Of a stretch of 22,648 nucleotides of DNA, positions 5,881-13,199 are shown one piece after another (position 1 is the first letter of the stretch; every line of letters begins with the position of its first letter). The notes under the pieces are model-generated. The model searched no databases and was not told the origin of the DNA. It saw only the letters and a list, made by a program, of their open reading frames with translations. The position numbers were made by a program, and so were the translations under genes. This stretch comes from Candidatus Aenigmatarchaeota archaeon (GTDB lineage: Archaea; Aenigmatarchaeota; Aenigmatarchaeia; QMZP01; JAFGSV01): contig CP070804.1 of assembly GCA_020343635.1 (NCBI GenBank), positions 6,931 to 29,578 on the forward strand, in the 5' to 3' direction.

Positions 5881-6158
5881 TGTTCGATCAGATGGTGCTG
5901 GGAATCATCGGGATAAATGTCATCCTGACTGTGCTCCTGATATACGTGTACTTCAGGAACCACCAGCTTGTCAAGTCGAAGATGACCCTCGGCATGCTGT
6001 TCTTTGCCCTGGCGTTCCTGATAGAGAACGCTCTGAGCCTGTTCTTCTACAACTCGCTTTTGATGCAGGGAATAACATACATAACGACCTTTAACCTGGT
6101 TGTAAAGTTCTTCGAGATGATTGGACTTCTGGTGCTGCTTTACGTCACCTGGGAGTGA
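5880..6158 (+). CDS. Small three-helix membrane protein paired with winged-helix regulator
   Basis: A 92-residue integral membrane protein with three hydrophobic spans (about 4-24, 36-56 and 65-90) and short charged links (RNHQLVKSKMT). It is not recognised as an enzyme or transporter. ATG at 5880 overlaps the regulator stop, and GGTGA (5869-5873) is at the right distance, which decides this start over the GTG at 5877. Winged-helix genes coupled to a small membrane protein recur in archaeal genomes as far as I know, which suggests a membrane-linked control pair. The signal is unknown. Confidence 0.75.
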   Translation: MFDQMVLGIIGINVILTVLLIYVYFRNHQLVKSKMTLGMLFFALAFLIENALSLFFYNSLLMQGITYITTFNLVVKFFEMIGLLVLLYVTWE

Positions 6159-6206
6159 ACTCGGAAGAGATTTGGGAATAACCTTGGAAACATCTCGGGA
6201 AAAGTC

Positions 6207-6214
6207 TTTATAAA
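6207..6214 (+). promoter_or_regulatory. TATA box for the 43-residue zinc protein gene
   Basis: TTTATAAA centred about 24 bases before the ATG at 6234, the same spacing as before the 5S rRNA. It predicts a leaderless mRNA and supports the gene as real. Confidence 0.65.
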
Positions 6215-6233
6215 CACCTGTGAATGTTCTATC

Positions 6234-6365
6234 ATGAGCTGTATAGTGTGTGGTTCAGAGAGTGACTTTCGCTGCACAATAAAGGATTTGACCGTGTGTC
6301 TGTGCTCAGGACACATGGAAGACGATGATGCTTACGACGCGGTGATTGCTCTGAGAACCTCTTAA
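6234..6365 (+). CDS. 43-residue cysteine-rich, zinc-finger-like protein
   Basis: A short frame reading MSCIVCGSESDFRCT..., with Cys3, Cys6, Cys14, Cys22, Cys24 and His27, then an acidic C-terminal half (MEDDDAYDAV). The CxxC and CxC...H spacing would suit one zinc site, so it may be a small nucleic-acid- or protein-binding finger; the function is unknown. Support comes from the TATA box with leaderless spacing, the patterned cysteines and the lack of any other gene here. No ribosome-binding site is visible, as expected for a leaderless mRNA. A strong GC hairpin follows 18 bases after the stop. Confidence 0.6.
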   Translation: MSCIVCGSESDFRCTIKDLTVCLCSGHMEDDDAYDAVIALRTS

Positions 6366-6383
6366 TTTCCTCCAACAGATGGC

Positions 6384-6426
6384 CCCGGGTCCCCGCCCCC
6401 AGTGCCCCATCCGGGCGGGGCTCGGG
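6384..6426 (+). terminator. Strong GC-rich hairpin, possible terminator
   Basis: CCCGGG-T-CCCCGCCC (6384-6398) pairs with GGGCGGGGCTCGGG (6413-6426): 14 base pairs with one bulged T and a 14-base loop. It follows the small zinc-protein gene and precedes the tRNA promoter. The T-runs after it are short and not adjacent, so it may equally be a structured RNA or a repeat. Confidence 0.4.
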
Positions 6427-6459
6427 TACTTATTATCCCGTTTTCTCGCTTCTAACTAA

Positions 6460-6467
6460 TTTAAAAA
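6460..6467 (+). promoter_or_regulatory. TATA box of the interrupted tRNA at 6492
   Basis: TTTAAAAA centred about 28 bases before the mature tRNA 5' end, consistent with a short 5' leader. Confidence 0.45.
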
Positions 6468-6491
6468 ATAAAGAGTATATTTTCATGCAAT

Positions 6492-6729
6492 GGGCCCGTA
6501 GCTCAGTCTGGCTAGAGTGTGAAGCGGGGGTCGCCTGCTTCCAGCGGCCAAAGCACCAGACGGCGTGTTGCTTTTGCAGCACCTCAGGTGAAGCTTTTAA
6601 TGTCATTAAAAGCGTGTAAAGGAATCCTGCGGGTTAACAAGGGGTTCCGATGACAGAATAAACCTGGGTGTCGCGGGTTCGAATCGCTTCCGCAGCCTCT
6701 GCGGAGGAGAGGAACTCCTGCCGGGCCCA
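6492..6729 (+). tRNA. Heavily interrupted tRNA, identity uncertain (Lys or Ile candidate)
   Basis: Acceptor GGGCCCG (6492-6498) pairs with CGGGCCC (6722-6728); discriminator A6729. The D-arm is normal: GCTC, loop AGTCTGGCTA, GAGT, then G6519. T-stem GCGGG (6673-6677) pairs with CCTGC (6717-6721), and a 32-nt T-loop intron interrupts the loop. Between G6519 and C6672 there are 154 bases where a mature tRNA has about 23, so roughly 131 bases must be spliced out. One anticodon-arm reading is TGAAG, loop CTTTTAA, TGTCA (6589-6605), which gives Lys-TTT with one mismatch. Sequence GTGAAGC occurs at both 6519-6525 and 6588-6594, so a 69-base insertion could be removed anywhere across it. CTCAGGT (6583-6589) can also pair with ACCTGGG (6662-6668). 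I could not find one splicing pattern that satisfies all constraints. Confidence 0.8.
6684..6715 (+). other. T-loop intron (59/60), 32 nt, in the tRNA at 6492
   Basis: Removing it joins TTCGAA (6678-6683) to T6716, restoring loop TTCGAAT between GCGGG and CCTGC. Bulges are AAT (6682-6684) and ACT (6714-6716), the same as in the tRNA at 1-137. The central helix TTCG/AGGA has three of four pairs. The inner helix pairs 6685-6695 with 6699-6709, one mismatch at the same place (second pair) as in the first tRNA. This matches the 33-nt intron closely in length, boundary bases and CTTCC-GGAAG/GGAGG stem. Confidence 0.82.
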
Positions 6730-6735
6730 TTTTTA

Positions 6736-7032
6736 ATGTTGAAATTTAAAGTTGTTGTCACAATATCTTCTATGAGACCAATGAGGGGATATTTTCTTGA
6801 AAAGGCCAGAAATGGTTATTATCACCACTATGACAAGCTACATGAGTGTGCAAGAAAAGCCGAAGAAACACACCTTAGAGTTAAAGCACTTGAAGATGAT
6901 TTACTTTACGACGGACCATTCTTGAGACCAGCACTTGCTATTATAACATCTACTGCCCGCAATCTTGTTTTGGGTGCATATCATGGAAACATGACAGCCG
7001 CATATAGAAAATTGGGATTAATATTGGGATAA
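6736..7032 (+). CDS. Small protein of unknown function, AT-rich
   Basis: Up to 98 residues; no recognised family. The frame begins 6 bases after the tRNA 3' end, leaving no room for its own promoter, so it would have to be read with the tRNA or start later. Met13 (6772) and Met16 (6781) are alternatives. There is no ribosome-binding site in front of any of them. The protein is basic with a helix-prone middle (YDKLHECARKAEETHLRVKALEDD) and no membrane segment. AT-rich codons resemble those of the orphan genes at 5107 and 15290. The stop is followed by the rpoH promoter region. Confidence 0.45.
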   Translation: MLKFKVVVTISSMRPMRGYFLEKARNGYYHHYDKLHECARKAEETHLRVKALEDDLLYDGPFLRPALAIITSTARNLVLGAYHGNMTAAYRKLGLILG

Positions 7033-7078
7033 AGAGTGTAAAAATATAAACTTTGTGCAAAGCTAAAAAACCGAAAGG

Positions 7079-7086
7079 TTTATATA
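7079..7086 (+). promoter_or_regulatory. TATA box of the RNA polymerase operon
   Basis: TTTATATA. With the local spacing of about 24 bases, transcription should begin near 7105-7108, leaving a leader of roughly 50-55 bases before the proposed rpoH start at 7160. Confidence 0.6.
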
Positions 7087-7159
7087 GATGCGCTGTATTT
7101 ATTAGTTAATTCAACCATTTACACTGTTATTGGGGATTTGCGCACGCCTGGGTGATTTT

Positions 7160-7393
7160 ATAGTCGAGATAGTTAATCATGAGTTAGTACCAAAACACGA
7201 AATTCTTACGGAAAAAGAAAAGAAAGAGGTCATGCAAAAATTCGAGGTAAACGAAAGCCAGTTGCCTAAGATACCTGTTTCTGACCCAGTCATAGAAATC
7301 GTTGGCGCAAAACCCGGTAACGTCGTCAAAATAACCAGAAGATCAGAAACAGCGGAAGAAGCTGTTTATTATAGATTGGTCGTGAAAGGATGA
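7160..7393 (+). CDS. rpoH: RNA polymerase subunit H (Rpo5), apparent AUA start
   Basis: The small archaeal RNA polymerase subunit that corresponds to the C-terminal domain of eukaryotic Rpb5; it sits at the downstream DNA jaw. The family pattern is clear: NHELVPKHEILTEKE, SQLPKIPVSDPV, GAKPGNVVKITRRS, and the C-terminal EAVYYRLVV. Family members start about 7 residues before the conserved HELVP histidine. At that place the frame has ATA (7160), preceded by GGTGAT and a 3-base spacer, exactly as before the ATGs at 5107 and 21266. No ATG, GTG or TTG lies there. The alternative is TTG at 7130, which gives 10 extra residues and has no ribosome-binding site. The stop overlaps the rpoB start (ATGA). 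Confidence 0.9.
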   Translation: MVEIVNHELVPKHEILTEKEKKEVMQKFEVNESQLPKIPVSDPVIEIVGAKPGNVVKITRRSETAEEAVYYRLVVKG

Positions 7394-10300
7394 AGCAGCC
7401 GCAGAGTAAAAAGCAGCTAGAGGAAGGTATGAACTTCCTTAACCTGTTCAAGTCACTTGAGAAGGAAGGGGGCTGGATGAAGTTCCAGATAGACTCCTTC
7501 GACAATTTCGTTGAGAACAGCTTACAGAGCATAATAAACGAGATAGGCACCATCGACCTCATGCCTGACGTAGGCGACGTCAAGCTTAGTTTTGGTAAAG
7601 TTGAAGTGGGCAGCCCCTACCTCATAGAAGCTGATGGTTACAAGCGTTCCAAGGATACGAAGAGCCCGCTTTTCCCGAACGAGTGCAGGATAAGAAACCT
7701 CACATACTCAGCTCCGGTGTGGGTGAACATAACACCCATAGTGAATGGGGTGCAGGAGAAGACAGAAAGGGTGCACATAGGCGATCTTCCCGTCATGGTG
7801 GGTTCAAGGCTGTGCTCAACCCATGGGGTGACAAAGAAGGAACTGATAGCTGCTGGAGAGGACCCGGATGACGTCAAGGGATACTTCATAGTAAACGGAA
7901 CCGAGAGGACACTGGTTCTCATAGAAGAGATAGCAGGAAACAAGCCTGTTTTCGAGAAGGATGACGACGCCGTGACCGTCAGGGTCAACTCTGAAAGAAG
8001 CGGCTTCAAGCAGAGGCACCTGATAGAGAGAAGGCCCGAGGGGAACCTGACGATATCATTTGCCAACATAAGGCGGCTCTCCATTGTAACGCTTCTCAAG
8101 TCTCTGGGAATGTCGACGGACAAGGACATATGCGACAACGTAAGCGGCAACCCGAAGATTCTGAACGAGTTGTACATTTCGCTTTACGAATCCGAGCCTA
8201 CTGACGAGGATGAAGCCATAGATGTCATAGGAAAGAAGCTGAAAGTCTCTGAAGACTACAGGACCGAAAGGGTCAACCAGATCCTGGACAGGTACCTCCT
8301 CCCCCACATAGGCCAGGAGAAGTCCGACAGGATGGCCAAAGCCATGTATCTTTCAAGAATCATAAGCAAGGTCATAGCAGTTTCCCTGTATATGATACCC
8401 CAGGATGACATAGACCACTATGCCAACAAGAGGCTTCTGACGGCAGGAGAGCTGCTCTCGCAGCTGTTCAGATCCGTTCTTCTGGGAAGATGGGGCCTTA
8501 TAGCCAAGATGACCTACAACTACCAGAAGCTGACAAAGAGGGGCCAGCAGCCCAGCGTACAGGGTATAGTTGACGCAAATGCGGTCACGAAGCAGATACT
8601 TTCTTCTCTGGCAACTGGAAACTGGATAGGCGGAAGAACGGGGGTCAGCCAGAGGCTTGACAGGAGTTGTTACATAAAGACAGTTTCTCACTTAAGGAGT
8701 GTCGTTTCTCCTCTTACCACAACCCAGGAGCACTTCAGCGCCAGGGAGATACATCCCACGGAATGGGGAAGGCTCTGCCCGGCAGAAACCCCTGAAGGAA
8801 GTTCGATCGGCCTGAGGAAGCACCTCGCGCTGCTTTCGGAGATAACCCCCGGGATGAGCAGGGCTGCCAACGAAGTCATAGTCAAGTCCGTAAAGGCTGA
8901 GATTGAAAAGGCTGCACAGAGGGAGACCCCAAAACCCTATGACATTTACTACAACGGGGACTTCATGGGAAAGACAGCCGCCCCCAAGAAGGTGACTGAC
9001 AACATAAGGAAGAAGAGAAGGGCCGGGCTCATACACGAGCAGCTCAACATAGTCAACTACGGGGAATTCGGGGAGATAAGGATAAACACTGACACCGGAA
9101 GGTGCAGAAGGCCCCTTCTTATCGTCGAGAACGGTAAGACGAAGCTTAGTGACGATATTATGAAGAAGCTTGGAAAGGATGAGATAGACACGTCCTACCT
9201 GGTGAAGCATGGTATAATCGAGTACCTGGACGCAGAGGAAGAGGAGAATTCCTATGTCGTGCTGAAGTCTGATAACCTCACACCGCAGCATACGCATCTC
9301 GAGGTCACTCCGCTGGCATTGCTTGGCCTCCCCGCTACCCTGATACCTTATCCCGGGTACAACAGAGGCGACAGGATTAATTATGGTGCAAAGATGGTGG
9401 GACAGTCCATAGGCATACCAATCATGAATTATCTTGTCAGGACAGACACGAAGTTCAACACGCTGCTTTATCCGCAGTCCCCGATCATAGATACTGCCAC
9501 TTCAAAGATCCTGAGGGATTATCCCTCGGGACAGAACGTAGTCCTGGCGGTCATGTGCTGGGACGGATACAACCTCAACGACGCCATAGTTATGAACAAG
9601 TCCTCTGTCGAAAGAGGCATGCTCCGTTCCATATACTACAGAACCTATGAGACAGAGAAGAAGAGGTACTGGGGTGGCCAGGAGGACGAGGTGGCGATCC
9701 CCGAACCCGGCATAAAGGGTCACAGGGGTGAGGATGCATACAGGGACCTTGCCGACGACGGCATAATAAACCCGGAAACTCCGGTAATATCAGATTCCGT
9801 TCTCGTCGGAAAGAGCTCTCCGCTGAGGTTCCTTTCGGGCGAGGAATTCGCCGCGGGGGTCGAGAACCAGAGAGAAACCTCCATAACCGTAAGGCACGGA
9901 GAAGGCGGCATAGCCGACAAGGTCCTGATTTCCGAGAGCACGAACGGAAACCACATAATAAAGGTGAGGGTAAGGGAAAGGAGGATACCCGAGCTGGGCG
10001 ACAAGTTCGCATCAAGGCACGGACAGAAGGGCGTCGTAAGCCTCATGATCCCGCATGAGGACATGCCTTTCACAGCAGATGGTGTGGTTCCTGACATACT
10101 GTTCAACCCCCATGGCGTACCGAGCAGGATGACGATGGGCCAGCTGCTGGAGACGCTGGCAGGCAAAACGAGGGCCATGACAGGGAAACACTTAAAGGGG
10201 ACCGCATTCGATCACCTGAAAGAGACCGAGATAAGGAAGCTTCTTGTGTCCGCGGGATTCAGGGACGACGGGAAGGAGATACTTTACGACGGAAGGACAG

Positions 10301-10722
10301 GAAAGGCCTACGAGGTCATGATATTCACAGGAATGAGCTTCTACCTGAAGCTCGACCACATGGTCGCTAACAAGCTTCACGCCAGGTCAAGAGGGCCTGT
10401 TACGCTTCTCACAAGGCAGCCCACGGAGGGGCGTGCAAAGAGGGGCGGCCTGAGGCTTGGGGAGATGGAACAGCAGTGCCTGGTTGCACACGGCTCTGCG
10501 CTTACGCTGAAGGAAAGATTCGACTCCGACAAGGCCATGATACCCGTATGCCAGGGATGCGGCCTCGTTGCGATATACGACAAGGCCAACAACAGGACTA
10601 CCTGCCAGTTCTGCAAGGACAGCAAGATAAGATGGGTAGAGACGTCCTACGCATTCAAGCTTTTCATAGACGAGGCTAAGTCGATGGGCATATATCCGAA
10701 TCTGGAGGTTGGTGATGCCTGA
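7390..10722 (+). CDS. rpoB: RNA polymerase subunit B, unsplit (Rpo2)
   Basis: The second largest RNA polymerase subunit, 1110 residues in one chain; in many methanogens and haloarchaea it is split into B'' and B'. Blocks in order: IDSFDNFVENSL near the N-terminus, MVGSRLCSTHG, the protrusion and lobe, AETPEGSSIGL, a central block THLEVTPLALLGL, the catalytic-region ELGDKFASRHGQKGVVS, and RMTMGQLLETLAGK. A C-terminal zinc ribbon has Cys1054, Cys1057, Cys1072 and Cys1075. ATG at 7390 overlaps the rpoH stop, which favours coupled translation; Met14 (7429), preceded by GAGGAAGG, is an alternative. It overlaps rpoA' by one base. Around residues 654-668 it reads YPGYNRGDRINYGAK where many archaea have a HNQSPRN-type stretch. 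Confidence 0.97.
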   Translation: MKQPQSKKQLEEGMNFLNLFKSLEKEGGWMKFQIDSFDNFVENSLQSIINEIGTIDLMPDVGDVKLSFGKVEVGSPYLIEADGYKRSKDTKSPLFPNECRIRNLTYSAPVWVNITPIVNGVQEKTERVHIGDLPVMVGSRLCSTHGVTKKELIAAGEDPDDVKGYFIVNGTERTLVLIEEIAGNKPVFEKDDDAVTVRVNSERSGFKQRHLIERRPEGNLTISFANIRRLSIVTLLKSLGMSTDKDICDNVSGNPKILNELYISLYESEPTDEDEAIDVIGKKLKVSEDYRTERVNQILDRYLLPHIGQEKSDRMAKAMYLSRIISKVIAVSLYMIPQDDIDHYANKRLLTAGELLSQLFRSVLLGRWGLIAKMTYNYQKLTKRGQQPSVQGIVDANAVTKQILSSLATGNWIGGRTGVSQRLDRSCYIKTVSHLRSVVSPLTTTQEHFSAREIHPTEWGRLCPAETPEGSSIGLRKHLALLSEITPGMSRAANEVIVKSVKAEIEKAAQRETPKPYDIYYNGDFMGKTAAPKKVTDNIRKKRRAGLIHEQLNIVNYGEFGEIRINTDTGRCRRPLLIVENGKTKLSDDIMKKLGKDEIDTSYLVKHGIIEYLDAEEEENSYVVLKSDNLTPQHTHLEVTPLALLGLPATLIPYPGYNRGDRINYGAKMVGQSIGIPIMNYLVRTDTKFNTLLYPQSPIIDTATSKILRDYPSGQNVVLAVMCWDGYNLNDAIVMNKSSVERGMLRSIYYRTYETEKKRYWGGQEDEVAIPEPGIKGHRGEDAYRDLADDGIINPETPVISDSVLVGKSSPLRFLSGEEFAAGVENQRETSITVRHGEGGIADKVLISESTNGNHIIKVRVRERRIPELGDKFASRHGQKGVVSLMIPHEDMPFTADGVVPDILFNPHGVPSRMTMGQLLETLAGKTRAMTGKHLKGTAFDHLKETEIRKLLVSAGFRDDGKEILYDGRTGKAYEVMIFTGMSFYLKLDHMVANKLHARSRGPVTLLTRQPTEGRAKRGGLRLGEMEQQCLVAHGSALTLKERFDSDKAMIPVCQGCGLVAIYDKANNRTTCQFCKDSKIRWVETSYAFKLFIDEAKSMGIYPNLEVGDA

Positions 10723-13199
10723 TGGTGTCGAAGATAAAGACCATCACTTTCAGCATACTGTCGCCTGAGATGATAAAATCGATCGCCACGGTGAGGATAG
10801 TCACGTCAGACCTTTACGATGTTGATGGTTATCCCGTAGAGGGAGGCGTCATGGATCCCAGGCTTGGTGTCGTTGACCCGGGGCTCCACTGCAGGACATG
10901 CGGCGGCGGAATCGGAGACTGTCCGGGCCACTTCGGCTATCTCGAGCTTGCAAAGCCCGTGGTAAACATACTCTACACGAAGGCCATATACAAGCTTCTC
11001 AAGATAAGCTGCAAGAAATGCGGAAGGGTACTCTCTAAGGAAGGTGACAAGAAGAGCTCGAAGGAACTGGGCAGGAACCCCCCAAGCAAGTGTCCTCACT
11101 GCAACGAGAACCAGGGCAAGATAAAGTTCCTTAAGCCCAGCACATTCTACATGGACAAGGAAGAACTGAGCCCCGAGGAAATAAGGGAATGGTTTGAGAG
11201 GATACCTGAGGAGAATCTTAAGAGAGTGGGCTTCAGGGGAGGCCGGCCTGAATCGCTTCTGCTGACATTATTCCCTGTATCACCCGTTACCACAAGACCG
11301 AGTATCACGCTTGAGAGCGGTGAGAAGTCAGAAGACGATCTCACACACAAGCTTGTGGACATCGTCAGGATCAATCAGTCACTGAGGGAGAACATAGACA
11401 TAGGCGCCCCCGACTTCATCATAAAGGACCTGTGGGAGCTTCTCCAGTATCACATCACCACATACTTCGACAACGAGCTTACAGGCATACCGCAGGCAAG
11501 GCACAGGAGCGGCCGGCCCCTCAAGGGCATGATCCAGAGGATGAAGGGTAAGGAAGGCAGGATTCGCGGAAACCTGCTCGGAAAGAGGGTAAACTTCTCT
11601 GCAAGGACTGTCATATCCCCGGATCCGAGGATATCGATAAACGAGGTGGGGGTGCCTGATATTATAGCAAACGAACTCACCATAGAGGTTCCTGTCACAA
11701 AGCTTAACAAGCGAGAAGTCAAGGACATCATAAAAAGCGACAAGTCGAACTATGCCAAGAGACCCGACGGAAGAAGGATAAAAATTTCCCCGGAGAACAA
11801 GAAGGAAATAATAGATAACATCAATGAAGACTGGGTAATCGACAGGCAGCTGAGAGACGGAGACGTGGTTCTCTTCAACAGACAGCCCTCTCTTCACAGG
11901 CCCTCAATAATGGCGCACAGGGTGCGGGTAATGCCTTACAAGACCTTCAGGATATCACCCCAGGTTTGTCCGCCATACAACGCAGACTTCGACGGTGACG
12001 AGATGAACCTCCACGCACTGCAGACAGAAGAATCAAGGGTGGAAGCTGCAGAATTGATTGATGTTAAGAACAACATATTATCCCCGAGATTCGGGGGGCC
12101 TCTCATAGGAAATGATCTTGACCAGATATCGGGCATTTATCTGCTTACGAAAGGCAACCAGCAATTCACCAAGAAGGAAACCCTCGAACTGTTCAGCAGG
12201 GGCGGAATAAGGATTGAGCTTCCAGATGGAAAGGACTCATTCACAGGAAAGGAGATATTCAGCCTTCTGCTTCCAAAGGGACTGAGCCTTGAGTTCAAGT
12301 CAAGCTGCTGCGAGCAGTGTGAAAAATGCATCAGGGAAGACTGTGAATTTGACTGCTGGGTGAAGATAAAGGACGGTGAACTTGTGCAGGGAACTATCGA
12401 TGCCGCTGCCGTGGGGGCATTCAAGGGCAAGATAATAAGCAGGATGCACGGCATATCAGATATGGACGAAATAAGGGAATTCATAGATAACTGCGGAAGG
12501 CTTGCGGTTGCATACATAGCCAAGAGGGGTTTCTCGATAGGCATTTCTGATCTTGACCTTTCTGACGATATAATGCACGACGTCAGGAAGAGGGTCATCA
12601 GGGCTGAAAGTAATTCAAATAACCTCATAGAGAAGTACAACAAGAGAGAGCTGGATATACTTCCAGGACTCACTGCGGTGCAGTCTCTTGAGACCCAGAT
12701 ACTTAACGTTCTGGCTCAGGGTCTGAACGACGTCTCAGAGATAGTCAAAGATAAGATAGGTGATGGTGACCTGCTGGTCATGGCCAACTCGGGGGCAAAG
12801 GGTTCCCTTATCAACATAACGCAGATGGCTGCATGCGTGGGACAGGAAGCCATACTGGGCCAGAGGATAAAGAGGGGATACTTCAACCGTACCCTCCCTC
12901 ACTTCAAAAAGGGTGACCTGTCTGCAGCGGGACACGGTTTCGTAAGAAGGGGTTTCAAACAGGAACTCAGTCCAACCGAACTGTTCTGGAACATAATGAA
13001 CGGTCGTGAGGGCCTTATGGACAAGTCGCTTAGAACAAGGAAGAGCGGTTACATGCAGAGGAGGCTTGTCAACGCCTTGCAGGATCTCAGGATAAACCCG
13101 AAACTTTCAGTCAAGAATTCCAATGGCCATATAATACAGTTCGTAGCCGGGGAGGATGGAATCGATCCTTCGAAATCTGAATGGGGGGATAAAGGATGA
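10722..13199 (+). CDS. rpoA1: RNA polymerase subunit A' (Rpo1N)
   Basis: The N-terminal part of the largest RNA polymerase subunit, 825 residues. Its clamp zinc site is CRTCGGGIGDCPGHFG (Cys57, Cys60, Cys67, His70), and a second cysteine pair set follows (CKKCG ... CPHC). The catalytic metal site is NADFDGDEMN (420-429), with the three aspartates that bind the active-site Mg2+. FNRQPSLHRPSIMAHRV and SGAKGSLINITQMAACVGQ (funnel and bridge-helix region) are also present. A cysteine cluster near residues 528-545 (CCEQCEKCIREDCEFDC) lies where archaeal A' often has metal-binding cysteines. The ATG overlaps the rpoB stop and the end overlaps rpoA'' by 4 bases, so translation is coupled along the operon. 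Confidence 0.97.
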   Translation: MVSKIKTITFSILSPEMIKSIATVRIVTSDLYDVDGYPVEGGVMDPRLGVVDPGLHCRTCGGGIGDCPGHFGYLELAKPVVNILYTKAIYKLLKISCKKCGRVLSKEGDKKSSKELGRNPPSKCPHCNENQGKIKFLKPSTFYMDKEELSPEEIREWFERIPEENLKRVGFRGGRPESLLLTLFPVSPVTTRPSITLESGEKSEDDLTHKLVDIVRINQSLRENIDIGAPDFIIKDLWELLQYHITTYFDNELTGIPQARHRSGRPLKGMIQRMKGKEGRIRGNLLGKRVNFSARTVISPDPRISINEVGVPDIIANELTIEVPVTKLNKREVKDIIKSDKSNYAKRPDGRRIKISPENKKEIIDNINEDWVIDRQLRDGDVVLFNRQPSLHRPSIMAHRVRVMPYKTFRISPQVCPPYNADFDGDEMNLHALQTEESRVEAAELIDVKNNILSPRFGGPLIGNDLDQISGIYLLTKGNQQFTKKETLELFSRGGIRIELPDGKDSFTGKEIFSLLLPKGLSLEFKSSCCEQCEKCIREDCEFDCWVKIKDGELVQGTIDAAAVGAFKGKIISRMHGISDMDEIREFIDNCGRLAVAYIAKRGFSIGISDLDLSDDIMHDVRKRVIRAESNSNNLIEKYNKRELDILPGLTAVQSLETQILNVLAQGLNDVSEIVKDKIGDGDLLVMANSGAKGSLINITQMAACVGQEAILGQRIKRGYFNRTLPHFKKGDLSAAGHGFVRRGFKQELSPTELFWNIMNGREGLMDKSLRTRKSGYMQRRLVNALQDLRINPKLSVKNSNGHIIQFVAGEDGIDPSKSEWGDKG

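Noticed and set aside
6526..6594. A 69-base miniature transposon with a 7-bp target duplication (GTGAAGC) in the second tRNA
   Set aside because: The ends lack terminal inverted repeats and the same repeat is equally explained by ambiguous intron borders; kept only as part of the unresolved tRNA structure.
9590..10178. Long minus-strand frames inside rpoB
   Set aside because: They are shadow frames of a highly conserved gene with low-complexity translations and no start signals.
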